Shown here: piece after piece, positions 43,221-52,187 of the stretch
Layout of the letters: every line of letters starts with the position of its first letter
Position numbering within the stretch: the first letter of the stretch is position 1
Source: Treponema maltophilum ATCC 51939
GTDB lineage: Bacteria > Spirochaetota > Spirochaetia > Treponematales > Treponemataceae
Reading direction: 5' to 3'
Assembly: GCF_000413055.1 (NCBI RefSeq)
Contig: NZ_KE332518.1
Location: 79,490-143,489, forward strand
DNA: 64,000 nt
Translations under genes and position numbers: made by a program
The notes under the pieces: generated by a model
The model's database searches: none
What the model was told of the DNA's origin: nothing
The model's input: only the letters and a program-made list of their open reading frames with translations

Positions 43221-45284
43221 ATGAAGCTGGGACGTATAACTCTTAACGGAAATTATCTTGCGAAAAACGGAAAGCGGTTTATTCCTATAGGCGCGCACTG
43301 GGTTCCGGCAAAAGCGGCTTTGCAATGGACGAAGGATTGGGATCCGGAAGATATAAAAAAAGATTTTATAAAAATGAAGGATCTCGGTTTTAATGTCGTC
43401 CGCTTCGATCTTTTTTGGGCGTGGTTCGAACCACACCCGGGCTGTTATAATCCGCAAGCTTGCGCTCAGCTTGATTATTTAATAGAACTTGCTCACATGT
43501 ACGAAATTTATCTTCATCCGACCTTTTTTATCGGCGGTGAAGTGGGGGAAGCTTTTTGGGATGTTCCGTGGCGACAAGGACGGCACCCGCACGAAGACCC
43601 AGAGATGCTGCGGCTCCAAACGAATCATGTTTCTTATTTTACAAAAAAATACCGCGGCGAAACGGCGATTTTGGCGTGGGATTTAACCGATGAACCTCCG
43701 TTTTGGATTGTGTGGGGAAAAACAACCGACGCTATGGCCGTAAATTGGACACGGCTTTTAAGCTGGGCGATTCGTCGTCAGGATCCGGACTCATTGCTGT
43801 GCGTGGGAACCAGTATGGAAGATTTGGATCACGGCCCCTTTCGCCCCGACACTGTTGCCGAAGAGGCGGACTTTTTGTCATCCCACCCGTATCCCATTTA
43901 TACATTAGACAGATTTGCCGATCCGCTGCTGTCGGAACGGAGCAGCTATTGCGGCAGTTTTCAAGCCGCTCTTTCACGCGGTGCGGGGCGCCCGCTTATG
44001 ATTCACGAGTACGGTGCATCTTCCGCCCAATATGATCCCGAACGAATCGGTTTGTACGACCGCGTTCTTATGTATTCAGGCTTGGCAAACGGCGTTATGG
44101 GTTTTATGCCGTGGTGTTTTACGGATGCGTCCCCCGAAACATGCAAAAGGCTCCCGTATTTGCGGGCGCCTCACGAAACGCAATTCGGTATTACCGCATG
44201 GGATCGTAAAGACCGCCCCGCCGGACGGGAGGTACGGAATTTTGCGAAAGTTCTTGCCGCTCTCGATTTGGAATCGGTCGAACCGAAAAAAGGCGATGCG
44301 GCGCTTATCGTTCCGTTCGAATGGGCAAAGGTTCACGGTGATTTGGGCGCCCTCGGATTAAATGAATCCAATTCGATACCGTATACTTCAGTGCAGGATG
44401 TTCACCGCACGCCTGAGAGCGACTACGAAGAAAACCTTTGGCTTACCGGTTCGCTGCTGTCGGCCTATATACTGGCAAAACGCGCAGGCATGCAAGTCGA
44501 TATGCCCAGGGAGCAAAACGATTGGATGTCCTATCCTGTGGTTGTATTACCCTCGCCCTTAACGGCTACGGACAGAAATCTTACCCACCTTCATACGGAT
44601 TTTTGGGAACGAGCCGAATCGTATGTAAAAAACGGCGGTGTTTTATACGCTTCGTTTTGTGCGGATGCGGCCATTCCCGAAATGGAAAAATTGTTCGGCG
44701 CGCGGCTTGCGGATCACGAGCCTGTTGAAAGCGTAAAAATTACGTTTTTACGCGACTTCGGCGGTTTGAAAAAAGGGCAAACGCTTGCGTATAAAATTGC
44801 GGAAAAACCGGAACATTGGCCGGTAACGGTTTGCCTTGAAGGCGGTACCGTTATTGCCGAAGACGAAAAAGGACGCCCCGCATTGATTTTAAACAGACTC
44901 GGCAAGGGAATGACGCTGATGTGTACATACCCGATTGAAAGCTATTTGGCACAAACGCCGGCTGCATTTGAAAATCCCGAAAATGTCGAAATTTCGCACC
45001 TTATTTATGAAGCGCTGGCAAAGGAAGCCGGCATAACCTTAAGCGCGCGTTCTTCATGTCCGTCTGTGGAAATCGGCGTTCTCGGAAGCGGAAAACGCGG
45101 ATATCTCATCGCCGTGAACAGATCTTTTAATGAAAAAAACGCAACGCTTGATATCGGATTCGGAATAAAAAACCTGTCGGTTGTCGGATCCGCTTCGGAA
45201 CAAGGCACGTTGACGCATAAAGACGGCAAATGGTCTTTATCGATAAAAGGGTGGGACGGGATTGTTCTTGAATGGAATACCTGA
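43221..45284 (+). CDS. Cytoplasmic glycoside hydrolase (GH5/GH42-like, clan A type)
   Basis: 687 aa, no signal peptide. A TIM-barrel catalytic part (residues 1-about 340) opens FIPIGAHWVP and GFNVVRFDLFWAWFEP. The likely acid/base Glu is in AWDLTDEPPFW (clan-A DxxNEP with Asp-Glu-Pro) and the nucleophile Glu in MIHEYGASS. A GATase-like domain (about 360-560, ESYVKNGGVLYASF) and a beta C-terminal domain follow, as in GH42-type beta-galactosidase architectures. It should cut an imported glycoside. AAAGGATAG upstream of the ATG. First gene of the ABC operon, with 22 bases to the binding protein. Confidence 0.8.
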   Translation: MKLGRITLNGNYLAKNGKRFIPIGAHWVPAKAALQWTKDWDPEDIKKDFIKMKDLGFNVVRFDLFWAWFEPHPGCYNPQACAQLDYLIELAHMYEIYLHPTFFIGGEVGEAFWDVPWRQGRHPHEDPEMLRLQTNHVSYFTKKYRGETAILAWDLTDEPPFWIVWGKTTDAMAVNWTRLLSWAIRRQDPDSLLCVGTSMEDLDHGPFRPDTVAEEADFLSSHPYPIYTLDRFADPLLSERSSYCGSFQAALSRGAGRPLMIHEYGASSAQYDPERIGLYDRVLMYSGLANGVMGFMPWCFTDASPETCKRLPYLRAPHETQFGITAWDRKDRPAGREVRNFAKVLAALDLESVEPKKGDAALIVPFEWAKVHGDLGALGLNESNSIPYTSVQDVHRTPESDYEENLWLTGSLLSAYILAKRAGMQVDMPREQNDWMSYPVVVLPSPLTATDRNLTHLHTDFWERAESYVKNGGVLYASFCADAAIPEMEKLFGARLADHEPVESVKITFLRDFGGLKKGQTLAYKIAEKPEHWPVTVCLEGGTVIAEDEKGRPALILNRLGKGMTLMCTYPIESYLAQTPAAFENPENVEISHLIYEALAKEAGITLSARSSCPSVEIGVLGSGKRGYLIAVNRSFNEKNATLDIGFGIKNLSVVGSASEQGTLTHKDGKWSLSIKGWDGIVLEWNT

Positions 45285-45306
45285 TTGGTTAAAAGGAGGT
45301 CGTAGT

Positions 45307-46569
45307 ATGAAAAAGTTTTTTGCAGCGGCACTGACGGTATCGCTGTTGCTGTGTGTTGCCGGCTGTTCGGGAGGAAACAAAAAAGCGGACGGCAAAAAGA
45401 CACTAACCGTTTGGGATTATTACGGTAAAGAAGTATCCCCCTTGGCGGTTCTTGTTGAAGAGTTCGAAAAAGAGAATCCCGATATTAAAGTTATGCGGCA
45501 GGACCTTGATTGGGATACCATGAATACAAAGCTGAATGTTATTTTATCGAGCAGCAATGTTCCCGACGTGGTTACCGCCGATTTAACATGGATGCCTGTT
45601 TACGGCTCTCTCAATGTTTTTGCCGATCTCAGGCAAATTTCCGGTAATTCGGTTAACGGCGAAACCTTTGAGAATACGTGGGCGCCTTCGAATTTGGATG
45701 CTCTAACATACGGCGGTAAACTGATCGGCGCGCTGTATGATTTTGATGCGTATTGTCTTTACTACCGGAAAGATTTGCTTGATGCAAAAGGTCTTAAAGC
45801 GCCGAAAACATGGGATGATTTGGTTGCGGTCGGAAAAGCTATTGTACAAGGAGATAAATATAAATATGCCGCGCAATCGAATGCCTACCATATTGCACAG
45901 CTTATCTATGAAAACGACGGGCAAATCCTTAATAAAGATAATACGGCAGCGGCTTTTACCGCACCGGAAGCGAAAGAAGCTTTTCAATTTTACAGCGATC
46001 TTGTAAACAAAGAAAAGGTAGCAATGCACTGGACTGACGGGCACGGTGATCTTTTGCAGGGACTTAAAGATGAGCGGATCGCCATGTTTGCCGACGGGCC
46101 GTACAGAATGGCACAAATGAAGGAAATCGCACCGGAACAGTCCGGTAAGTGGGCTGTTGCGCCGCACCCGATTTCGAAAAAAGCAGGCTCATATTTGGGC
46201 GGGACAGCTCTTGTGATTCCGGAAGGTTCAAAAAATAAAGAAGCCGCATGGAAATTTATTGAATTTCTTTTGAAACCGAAAAACGCGGCTTTGGTATACA
46301 AGCAAGCAAGTGCGGGGCCGGCCGTATTGTCGAGTTTGGATGATCCCGATTTTTTAGTTCCGGATCCGTACTTCAGCAACGAAGCGCCTTTGCCGCTTTT
46401 TAAAGATGCGCTCATACATGCGATTCCTTTCCCGCGAATTCGGGATTGGGATTCCGTGGATTTTGAAATCTCGGATGCGACGCTGCAAATACTCGGCGGT
46501 TACAAGACGGTCGACGAAGCCTTAAATACCGCTGCGGAAAAAGTGAACGCTATTTTACAAAAAGAATAA
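45307..46569 (+). CDS. Sugar ABC transporter substrate-binding lipoprotein
   Basis: 420 aa. Signal and lipobox V-A-G-C (Cys20), then a family-1 binding fold: LTVWDYYGKEVSPLAVLVEEFEKENPDIKV, SSSNVPDVVTADLTWMP, and GGTALVIPEGSKNKEAAWKFIEFLLKP. AAAAGGAGG lies 7 bases before the ATG. It delivers sugars or oligosaccharides to the two permeases that follow. The locus (cytoplasmic glycoside hydrolase, kinase, isomerase) suggests an intact disaccharide or glycoside is taken up. Confidence 0.93.
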   Translation: MKKFFAAALTVSLLLCVAGCSGGNKKADGKKTLTVWDYYGKEVSPLAVLVEEFEKENPDIKVMRQDLDWDTMNTKLNVILSSSNVPDVVTADLTWMPVYGSLNVFADLRQISGNSVNGETFENTWAPSNLDALTYGGKLIGALYDFDAYCLYYRKDLLDAKGLKAPKTWDDLVAVGKAIVQGDKYKYAAQSNAYHIAQLIYENDGQILNKDNTAAAFTAPEAKEAFQFYSDLVNKEKVAMHWTDGHGDLLQGLKDERIAMFADGPYRMAQMKEIAPEQSGKWAVAPHPISKKAGSYLGGTALVIPEGSKNKEAAWKFIEFLLKPKNAALVYKQASAGPAVLSSLDDPDFLVPDPYFSNEAPLPLFKDALIHAIPFPRIRDWDSVDFEISDATLQILGGYKTVDEALNTAAEKVNAILQKE

Positions 46570-46592
46570 AAAGAAAAACGGGAGCGGCAGCG

Positions 46593-47483
46593 ATGCGATT
46601 GGCATTATTAAAACACACAAAATACAGAATGTATATATTGGGCTATATTTTTATCGCACCGCTGCTTTTGTCCAGCATTATCTTTTTATTTGTTCCCATG
46701 ATTATTTCTCTTTATTGGAGTTTTACCGATTTTAACGGAGTTTCAAAGCCTGCATTCGTCGGCTTAAAAAATTATGTGGCCTTGTTTTCGGACACAGCGT
46801 TTTTGTGGGCGCTCCGGAATACAACGGTTTACGTTTTTTTCGGAATGCTTATCGGGCCGCTGTGCGGGCTTATTACGGCTTTATTTTTGAATACAAAGAT
46901 ACGCGGGCAAACGCTGTTCCGTACGGCTTATTTTTTGCCTGTTATGACATCGACAATCGTTGTCGCAATGATTTGGCGACTTTTGTACAATGAAAACGGT
47001 GTCTTCAATTTTATTATTACCTGCTTGGACGGTCAACCCGTCGGCTGGCTTTCGAATCCTAAAATCGTTCTTTATTCGATAACATCTGCCAGTATTTGGC
47101 AAGGATTCGGTTTTGAAACCGTCGTTTTTTTAGCCGCGCTGCAAAATATTCCCCGCGAACATTATGAAGCCGCTACTATTGACGGAGCATCCGCTTTTAC
47201 CCAATTCCGCGTAATCACGTTTCCGGCATTGCATCCCGTTTTTTTCTTCGTCTATTGCGTAGGACTTATCGGCAGCTTTCAGGTTTTCGATCTTCCGTAT
47301 GCGCTTATGCAGTCGACTCCGAACCCGGGCTTGTCTTATATAACACTGGTGTACATGTTGTTTTCAAAGTTCAGACGGCTGGAACTCGGGTACGCGTCCG
47401 CGATCGCTTACGTGCTTTTTTGCATTCTTGTTTTAATATCATTTATCCAGTGGTATGTTGAACAAAGGGGAGAAAAAAAATGA
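46593..47483 (+). CDS. Sugar ABC transporter permease, MalF type
   Basis: 296 aa with six hydrophobic segments. The EAA loop reads YEAATIDGASAFTQFRVITFPALHP, contacting the ATPase. Starts 23 bases after the binding protein; GGGAG lies 8 bases before the ATG. Overlaps the next permease by 4 bases. No ATPase gene is in the locus, so it must share one encoded elsewhere (MsmX-style). Confidence 0.93.
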   Translation: MRLALLKHTKYRMYILGYIFIAPLLLSSIIFLFVPMIISLYWSFTDFNGVSKPAFVGLKNYVALFSDTAFLWALRNTTVYVFFGMLIGPLCGLITALFLNTKIRGQTLFRTAYFLPVMTSTIVVAMIWRLLYNENGVFNFIITCLDGQPVGWLSNPKIVLYSITSASIWQGFGFETVVFLAALQNIPREHYEAATIDGASAFTQFRVITFPALHPVFFFVYCVGLIGSFQVFDLPYALMQSTPNPGLSYITLVYMLFSKFRRLELGYASAIAYVLFCILVLISFIQWYVEQRGEKK

Positions 47484-48304
47484 CTAATAGAAATTCCTCT
47501 CGAGCCGCCTTTATTTTTCTTGTAACAACTTCCGTTCTTATGGTTTTTCCGTTCTATTGGACGATTTCTTCTTCGTTAAAGCTCGAAAGCGGCATACTCG
47601 CTTCTCCTCCCCAGTGGTGGCCGAACCCGATTACATTTGCAAATTACACCAAATTATTTTTGCACATACCGAATTTCGCTTTGTATTTTCTTAACAGCAT
47701 CATCGTAACTTTGACGATTACTTTGAGCCAGGTTTTTTTATCGACTTTAGCCGGGTATGCTTTTGCAAAACTGAAGTTCCCGGGGCGAGACGTTATTTTC
47801 TTTATCATGTTGCTCGGAATGATGATTCCCCTTCAGGTGAACCTTATTCCGCTGTATAAAATTATGGACTTTTTCCATTGGCTCGATACCTATTGGGCGC
47901 TGATTGTTCCCAATGCGGTATCCATTTTTAACGTTTTTTTGATGCGTCAGTATATGCTGTCTTTACCGAACGATTTATTCGAGGCGGCAAGAATAGACGG
48001 CTGTCCCGAATTTTTTATTTTTTTTAAGATCGCGTTGCCTTTGTCACTGGCGGGGACAACAACGCTTATTATTTTTTCCGTTATGAATTCATGGAACAGT
48101 TTTTTATGGCCTCGGATTGTAACGAATACCGAAGCGCTGTTTGTACTTCCCGTCGGACTTTCGCAAATACAGATGAAATCGACAATCAATCACGGAGAAA
48201 TCTTGGCCGGCACGACGCTTACCGCATTACCGCTCATTATTTTGTTCATGTTTATGCAAAAATATTTTATAGAAGGGATGACAGCCGGCGCTATTAAAGA
48301 ATAA
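47480..48304 (+). CDS. Sugar ABC transporter permease, MalG type
   Basis: 274 aa, six hydrophobic segments and the EAA loop FEAARIDGCPEFFIFFKIALPLSLAG. Ends in FIEGMTAGAIKE, the usual MalG/LacG-type tail that reaches the ATPase. Forms a heterodimer with the preceding permease. AGGGGAG ribosome site inside the end of that gene. Last gene of the rightward unit; no clear terminator is seen in the 76-bp gap before mnmG. Confidence 0.93.
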   Translation: MTNRNSSRAAFIFLVTTSVLMVFPFYWTISSSLKLESGILASPPQWWPNPITFANYTKLFLHIPNFALYFLNSIIVTLTITLSQVFLSTLAGYAFAKLKFPGRDVIFFIMLLGMMIPLQVNLIPLYKIMDFFHWLDTYWALIVPNAVSIFNVFLMRQYMLSLPNDLFEAARIDGCPEFFIFFKIALPLSLAGTTTLIIFSVMNSWNSFLWPRIVTNTEALFVLPVGLSQIQMKSTINHGEILAGTTLTALPLIILFMFMQKYFIEGMTAGAIKE

Positions 48305-48343
48305 AAAGCGGCACCGAACTGTCATACGAACTATCATAAGATC

Positions 48344-48372
48344 TTGATTTACCGTAAAAATATCGGTAGTAT
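48344..48372 (+). promoter_or_regulatory. mnmG promoter, leaderless layout
   Basis: TTGATT (48344-48349), 17-bp spacer, TAGTAT (48367-48372), 8 bases to the ATG at 48381. Confidence 0.65.
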
Positions 48373-48380
48373 TTCCTTTT

Positions 48381-50228
48381 ATGAACGCGATACCCACAGC
48401 TTATTCCGGATACAATTTTTCTTTTGACGCGGCCGTGGTCGGAGCGGGGCATGCGGGACTTGAAGCGGCGCTCGCCTTGGCGCGCCGCGGTTTTCAAACG
48501 CTCGTCATAACCCAATCGATCGACGCGATTTGCCGTCTTTCGTGCAACCCGTCAATCGGCGGCATTTCCAAAGGCAATATCGTCCGCGAAATAGACGCGC
48601 TCGGCGGCGAAATGGCACGCTTGGCCGACCGAACCATGATTCAGTTCCGTCTGCTCAACCGCAGTAAGGGACCGGCGGTTCAAGCGCCCCGCACGCAGGC
48701 GGACAAACAGCTGTATTCCTCCCTCGCGCGCCGCGTGTTGGAGCGCGAGCCGAACCTGTATTTATTGCAGGATACCGTTGTAAAACTGGAAACGGTTGAA
48801 ACGCCGCACAAACGCCGAAAGCTGCGCGCCCTTGTTACGCAACGCGGAAGGCGCATTCCCGTGCGTACCGCCGTCCTTACGACGGGTACCTTTTTGGGCG
48901 GAAAAATCTTTATCGGCGATTACGACGAACCCTGCGGCCGCTTGGGCGAAACGGGCGCCTTCGGTTTAACCGATTCGCTTAAAAGTTCGGGCTTTAGCGT
49001 CGGCCGCTTAAAAACCGGAACGCCGCCGCGCCTTTTGCGTTCTTCCATCGATTTTTCGCGCTTGGAAATTCAATACGGCGACGATGAAGTTCTACCCTTT
49101 TCGTTCGATACGGAAAAAATAGAGCGTCCCATGGTGCCCTGTTATCTTGCCTACACGAATGCCGAAACGCACCGCATTATCCGCGAAAACATCGGGCTTT
49201 CGCCGCTGTACAGCGGAAAAATCAACGGGATCGGGCCGCGCTATTGCCCGTCCATAGAAGATAAGGTAATGCGGTTTGCCGACCGTGAGCGCCACCAGCT
49301 TTTTGTCGAGCCGGAAGGCTTGGAAACGGACGAAATGTATTTGAACGGACTTTCGTCTTCGCTTCCCGAATCGGTGCAGGACACCTATTTGCGCACGATA
49401 GACGGCTTTGCCCATGCGGTAATGACGCGCCCCGGCTATGCGGTCGAATACGACTTTATCGATCCGACGCAGTTGACCGCCGCACTCGAAACAAAACTCG
49501 TTGCCGGCCTTTTTACCGCAGGCCAAATAAACGGAACGTCCGGCTATGAAGAAGCGGCGGGGCAGGGACTCGTCGCCGGAATCAATGCGGGAAACTATGC
49601 GGCTTCTCACAAAAAAGTGTGCGGCGAAAGCGTCGAGGGACATCCCGATCGCATCGGCGATATTCCGCCCTACGAAAGCCTTGTGCTCCGCCGCGACGAA
49701 GCGTATATCGGCGTTTTAATCGACGATTTGGTAACTTTAGGAACAAAAGAGCCCTACCGCATGTTTACCGCGCGTGCCGAATACCGCTTAAAACTGCGCC
49801 ATGATACGGCCGACGAGCGTTTGACCGAAAAGGGTTTTAAAGCCGGCCTTAAAACCGATGCGCAAATGGAAAAAGTAAACGAAAAAATACGCATGCGCAA
49901 CGAGATTCTTGCGTATTTGGAAAAACATCCCTCGTCGGCGGCACTTCCGCTTGCCGAAAACGGTTTTGAACAAAGCGCGTGGCAAAACGCATGCATCGAT
50001 TACAAGTACAAGTACTATATAGAAAAACAGGATAGGCGCGTCGAAAAAATGCACCGCATGGAAGGCGCGCTCATTCCGGACGATTTCGATTACGCTTCGA
50101 TTCCCGCCCTGTCGGCGGAAACGCGCCAAAAGCTTGAAAAAGTACGCCCGCGCACGCTGGGGCAAGCCGCCCGCATTTCCGGCATCCGCAATTCCGACCT
50201 TATGCTTTTGATGGTGTATTTGCGCTGA
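48381..50228 (+). CDS. mnmG: tRNA uridine-5-carboxymethylaminomethyl modification enzyme MnmG (GidA)
   Basis: 615 aa. FAD-binding [16 protein letters not shown] (about 18-33), the diagnostic [32 protein letters not shown] and [11 protein letters not shown], then [16 protein letters not shown] and the C-terminal helical domain ([18 protein letters not shown]). With MnmE it modifies wobble uridine 34 of several tRNAs. Predicted leaderless start. Convergent with the ALDH3-type gene 27 bases downstream. Confidence 0.96.
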   Translation: MNAIPTAYSGYNFSFDAAVVGAGHAGLEAALALARRGFQTLVITQSIDAICRLSCNPSIGGISKGNIVREIDALGGEMARLADRTMIQFRLLNRSKGPAVQAPRTQADKQLYSSLARRVLEREPNLYLLQDTVVKLETVETPHKRRKLRALVTQRGRRIPVRTAVLTTGTFLGGKIFIGDYDEPCGRLGETGAFGLTDSLKSSGFSVGRLKTGTPPRLLRSSIDFSRLEIQYGDDEVLPFSFDTEKIERPMVPCYLAYTNAETHRIIRENIGLSPLYSGKINGIGPRYCPSIEDKVMRFADRERHQLFVEPEGLETDEMYLNGLSSSLPESVQDTYLRTIDGFAHAVMTRPGYAVEYDFIDPTQLTAALETKLVAGLFTAGQINGTSGYEEAAGQGLVAGINAGNYAASHKKVCGESVEGHPDRIGDIPPYESLVLRRDEAYIGVLIDDLVTLGTKEPYRMFTARAEYRLKLRHDTADERLTEKGFKAGLKTDAQMEKVNEKIRMRNEILAYLEKHPSSAALPLAENGFEQSAWQNACIDYKYKYYIEKQDRRVEKMHRMEGALIPDDFDYASIPALSAETRQKLEKVRPRTLGQAARISGIRNSDLMLLMVYLR

Positions 50229-50255
50229 CTTTTTGCTTCGCTTAACGCGCCCGCG

Positions 50256-51641
50256 TTATTTCAACAGTTTTTTCAGCAAGCCGAGCTTTTCGCCGTAGGG
50301 CGGGTAGCGCACGCTCACATCCGGCCGGATACCGCGCGTCAGTACGGACTTTAAGTGACTGAAGGTGTCGAAGCTGTATTTGCCGTGGTAGCGCCCCATG
50401 CCGCTGTTGCCGACGCCGCCGAAGGGCATTTTCGAAGTCGCCAAGTGAATAATCGTGTCGTTTATGCAGCCGCCGCCGTAAGAAATGCGCTTGACGATAA
50501 AGTCGATATTCTTTTTTGACGACGAGAAAAAATAGAGCGCAAGCGGACGCGGCCTTTCGATGACAAAGTCGCGCGCTTTTCCCAAATCGGTAAATTCAAG
50601 CACGGGCATAATCGGGCCGAAAATCTCTTCGCTCATAACGGGAGAATCGGCTTGCGGAGAATCCAAAATGACCGGCGCTATTTTACACAAACGCGCGTCC
50701 CGTTCCTTGCCGCACACAAGCGTTCCGTTTGCGGGATTTTTCCCGTCCGACAGCGCGTTCAAACGCTCGTAGTGGCGTTCGGTGATGATTTTCGCATAAT
50801 CGGGACTGGCGAGCGGATTTTCGCCGTAGTGGCGGGTAATCCAGTATTGCATGCGCTCGATGAGTTTTTGCTTTATATTTTTGTGCGCGAGGACGTAATC
50901 GGGACATACGCAGGTTTGCCCCGCGTTCAAGTATTTTCCCCATACGATGCGGCGTGCCGCAAAATCGATATCGGCACTTTCGTCGACAATGCAGGGACTT
51001 TTGCCGCCCAGTTCAAGGCTTACCGGCGTTAAATGCTTTGCCGCGCTTTCCATGACGAGCCGGCCGACCGTCGTTCCGCCGGTGAAAAAGATATAATCGA
51101 AACGTTTTTCGAGCAAGTCGGCGTTGGCATCGCGCCCGCCTTCAATAACCGCAACATATTTTTCCGGATATATCGAACGGATGATTTTTCGTATGACTTT
51201 GGACGTTTCGGGAGAATAGTTTGAAGGCTTTAAAACAACGCAGTTTCCGGCTGCAAGGGCGCCCGCAAGCGGATCGAGGGCAAGCTGGAAGGGGTAATTC
51301 CACGGCGACATGATAAGCACACAGCCGTACGGTTCGGCATGTACGGTTCCCCTTGCGGGAAAAAGCGTAAGAGGCATCGACATGCGCTTGGGCTTTGCCC
51401 ACTTTGAAAGGTGTGCAATCAAGTAGCGTATTTCTTCAAGCACAATACCGATTTCCGTTTCGTAGGTTTCGAACGGTGATTTATTCAAGTCCGCGTGCAG
51501 GGCATCGAAAATCGCCTGCTGATTGTCGGTTACGGCTTGGTACAGCTTTTTTAATTGGGCTTTGCGAAACGCAATGCCGAGCGTTTCTCCGCCGTTAAAG
51601 TACGCTTTTTGCGCGTTGAGGAGTTCCGAAGTATTATTCAT
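50256..51641 (-). CDS. ALDH3-type aldehyde dehydrogenase
   Basis: 461 aa, the short ALDH3 form. MSPWNYPFQLALDPLAGALAAGN, FFTGGTTVGR (cofactor loop), catalytic Glu in LELGGKSPCIV, catalytic Cys in NAGQTCVCPDY, then EEIFGPIMPV and MPFGGVGNSGMGRYHGK. It oxidises fatty or aromatic aldehydes to acids with NAD(P); the substrate is unknown. Start set at 51641 (MNNTSE) rather than seven codons upstream, since a TTGACT-17-TATGCT promoter ends 6 bases before it. Confidence 0.92.
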   Translation of the reverse strand: MNNTSELLNAQKAYFNGGETLGIAFRKAQLKKLYQAVTDNQQAIFDALHADLNKSPFETYETEIGIVLEEIRYLIAHLSKWAKPKRMSMPLTLFPARGTVHAEPYGCVLIMSPWNYPFQLALDPLAGALAAGNCVVLKPSNYSPETSKVIRKIIRSIYPEKYVAVIEGGRDANADLLEKRFDYIFFTGGTTVGRLVMESAAKHLTPVSLELGGKSPCIVDESADIDFAARRIVWGKYLNAGQTCVCPDYVLAHKNIKQKLIERMQYWITRHYGENPLASPDYAKIITERHYERLNALSDGKNPANGTLVCGKERDARLCKIAPVILDSPQADSPVMSEEIFGPIMPVLEFTDLGKARDFVIERPRPLALYFFSSSKKNIDFIVKRISYGGGCINDTIIHLATSKMPFGGVGNSGMGRYHGKYSFDTFSHLKSVLTRGIRPDVSVRYPPYGEKLGLLKKLLK

Positions 51642-51647
51642 GCAAAG

Positions 51648-51676
51648 AGCATACCCCCGCACTCAAACAAAGTCAA
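51648..51676 (-). promoter_or_regulatory. ALDH3-type gene promoter, leaderless layout
   Basis: Minus-strand TTGACT (51671-51676), 17-bp spacer ending in GGGGG, TATGCT (51648-51653), 6 bases to the ATG at 51641. Confidence 0.7.
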
Positions 51677-51707
51677 GAGCAATCGAATATCGGACTTTTG
51701 CGGGATC

Positions 51708-52157
51708 TTACTCCGCGTGCAGTTTGAAAATCACCTTTTTTACTTTTTCGGGGCGCGAGAACGGCAAGCCCGGCCGGTGCGCTTCTCCGGCAAAAAATAC
51801 GACAAAAAACGTTTCCGATGCGGTTAAGGTTACGAGGTCTTTTCCGGCGGAAAAAGAAATATCTTTTTGGGCGTCGTATTCGCCGAAGGGGTCGCATTCG
51901 GCGTCGGTCGAAAAGCCCATTTTTTCGCTTCCTTTAAGCATAACCTGCACGTCCGTGGCGAAACGGTGTTTTTCGTAGGGTTGACTTTCCTTCGTTTCGT
52001 ATTCGGTAATATTGTAGCGGCAGCGCGCGTCGTTTGTTGCATATGAACCGACGGGCTTCGACGCAAGATTCTCCTCTTTTAAGCAGCGTATAACTTCTTC
52101 AAGTCCGGGAATCGAATCAACATATTTCGGAAGATTTTCCAGCGTATCAAAAATCAT
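51708..52157 (-). CDS. YhcH/YjgK/YiaL-family protein
   Basis: 149 aa, cupin-like beta fold of the DUF386 family. AHRFATDVQ-type core reads YEKHRFATDVQVMLKGSE, then FFAGEAHRPGL with the conserved His and Glu that bind metal. Relatives have been linked to sialic acid anomer handling and to the beta-galactosidase beta subunit. TAGGAGG 5 bases before the ATG. No sugar gene is next to it; the glycoside locus at 40-48 kb is a possible but distant partner. Confidence 0.88.
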   Translation of the reverse strand: MIFDTLENLPKYVDSIPGLEEVIRCLKEENLASKPVGSYATNDARCRYNITEYETKESQPYEKHRFATDVQVMLKGSEKMGFSTDAECDPFGEYDAQKDISFSAGKDLVTLTASETFFVVFFAGEAHRPGLPFSRPEKVKKVIFKLHAE

Positions 52158-52187
52158 AGTTCCTCCTATTTAAAAACTTTTGAGGTT

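Noticed and set aside
51654-51658. G5 run in the promoter spacer of the ALDH3-type gene as a phase-variation switch.
   Set aside because: Five bases is too short for frequent slippage, and the present 17-bp spacing is already optimal.
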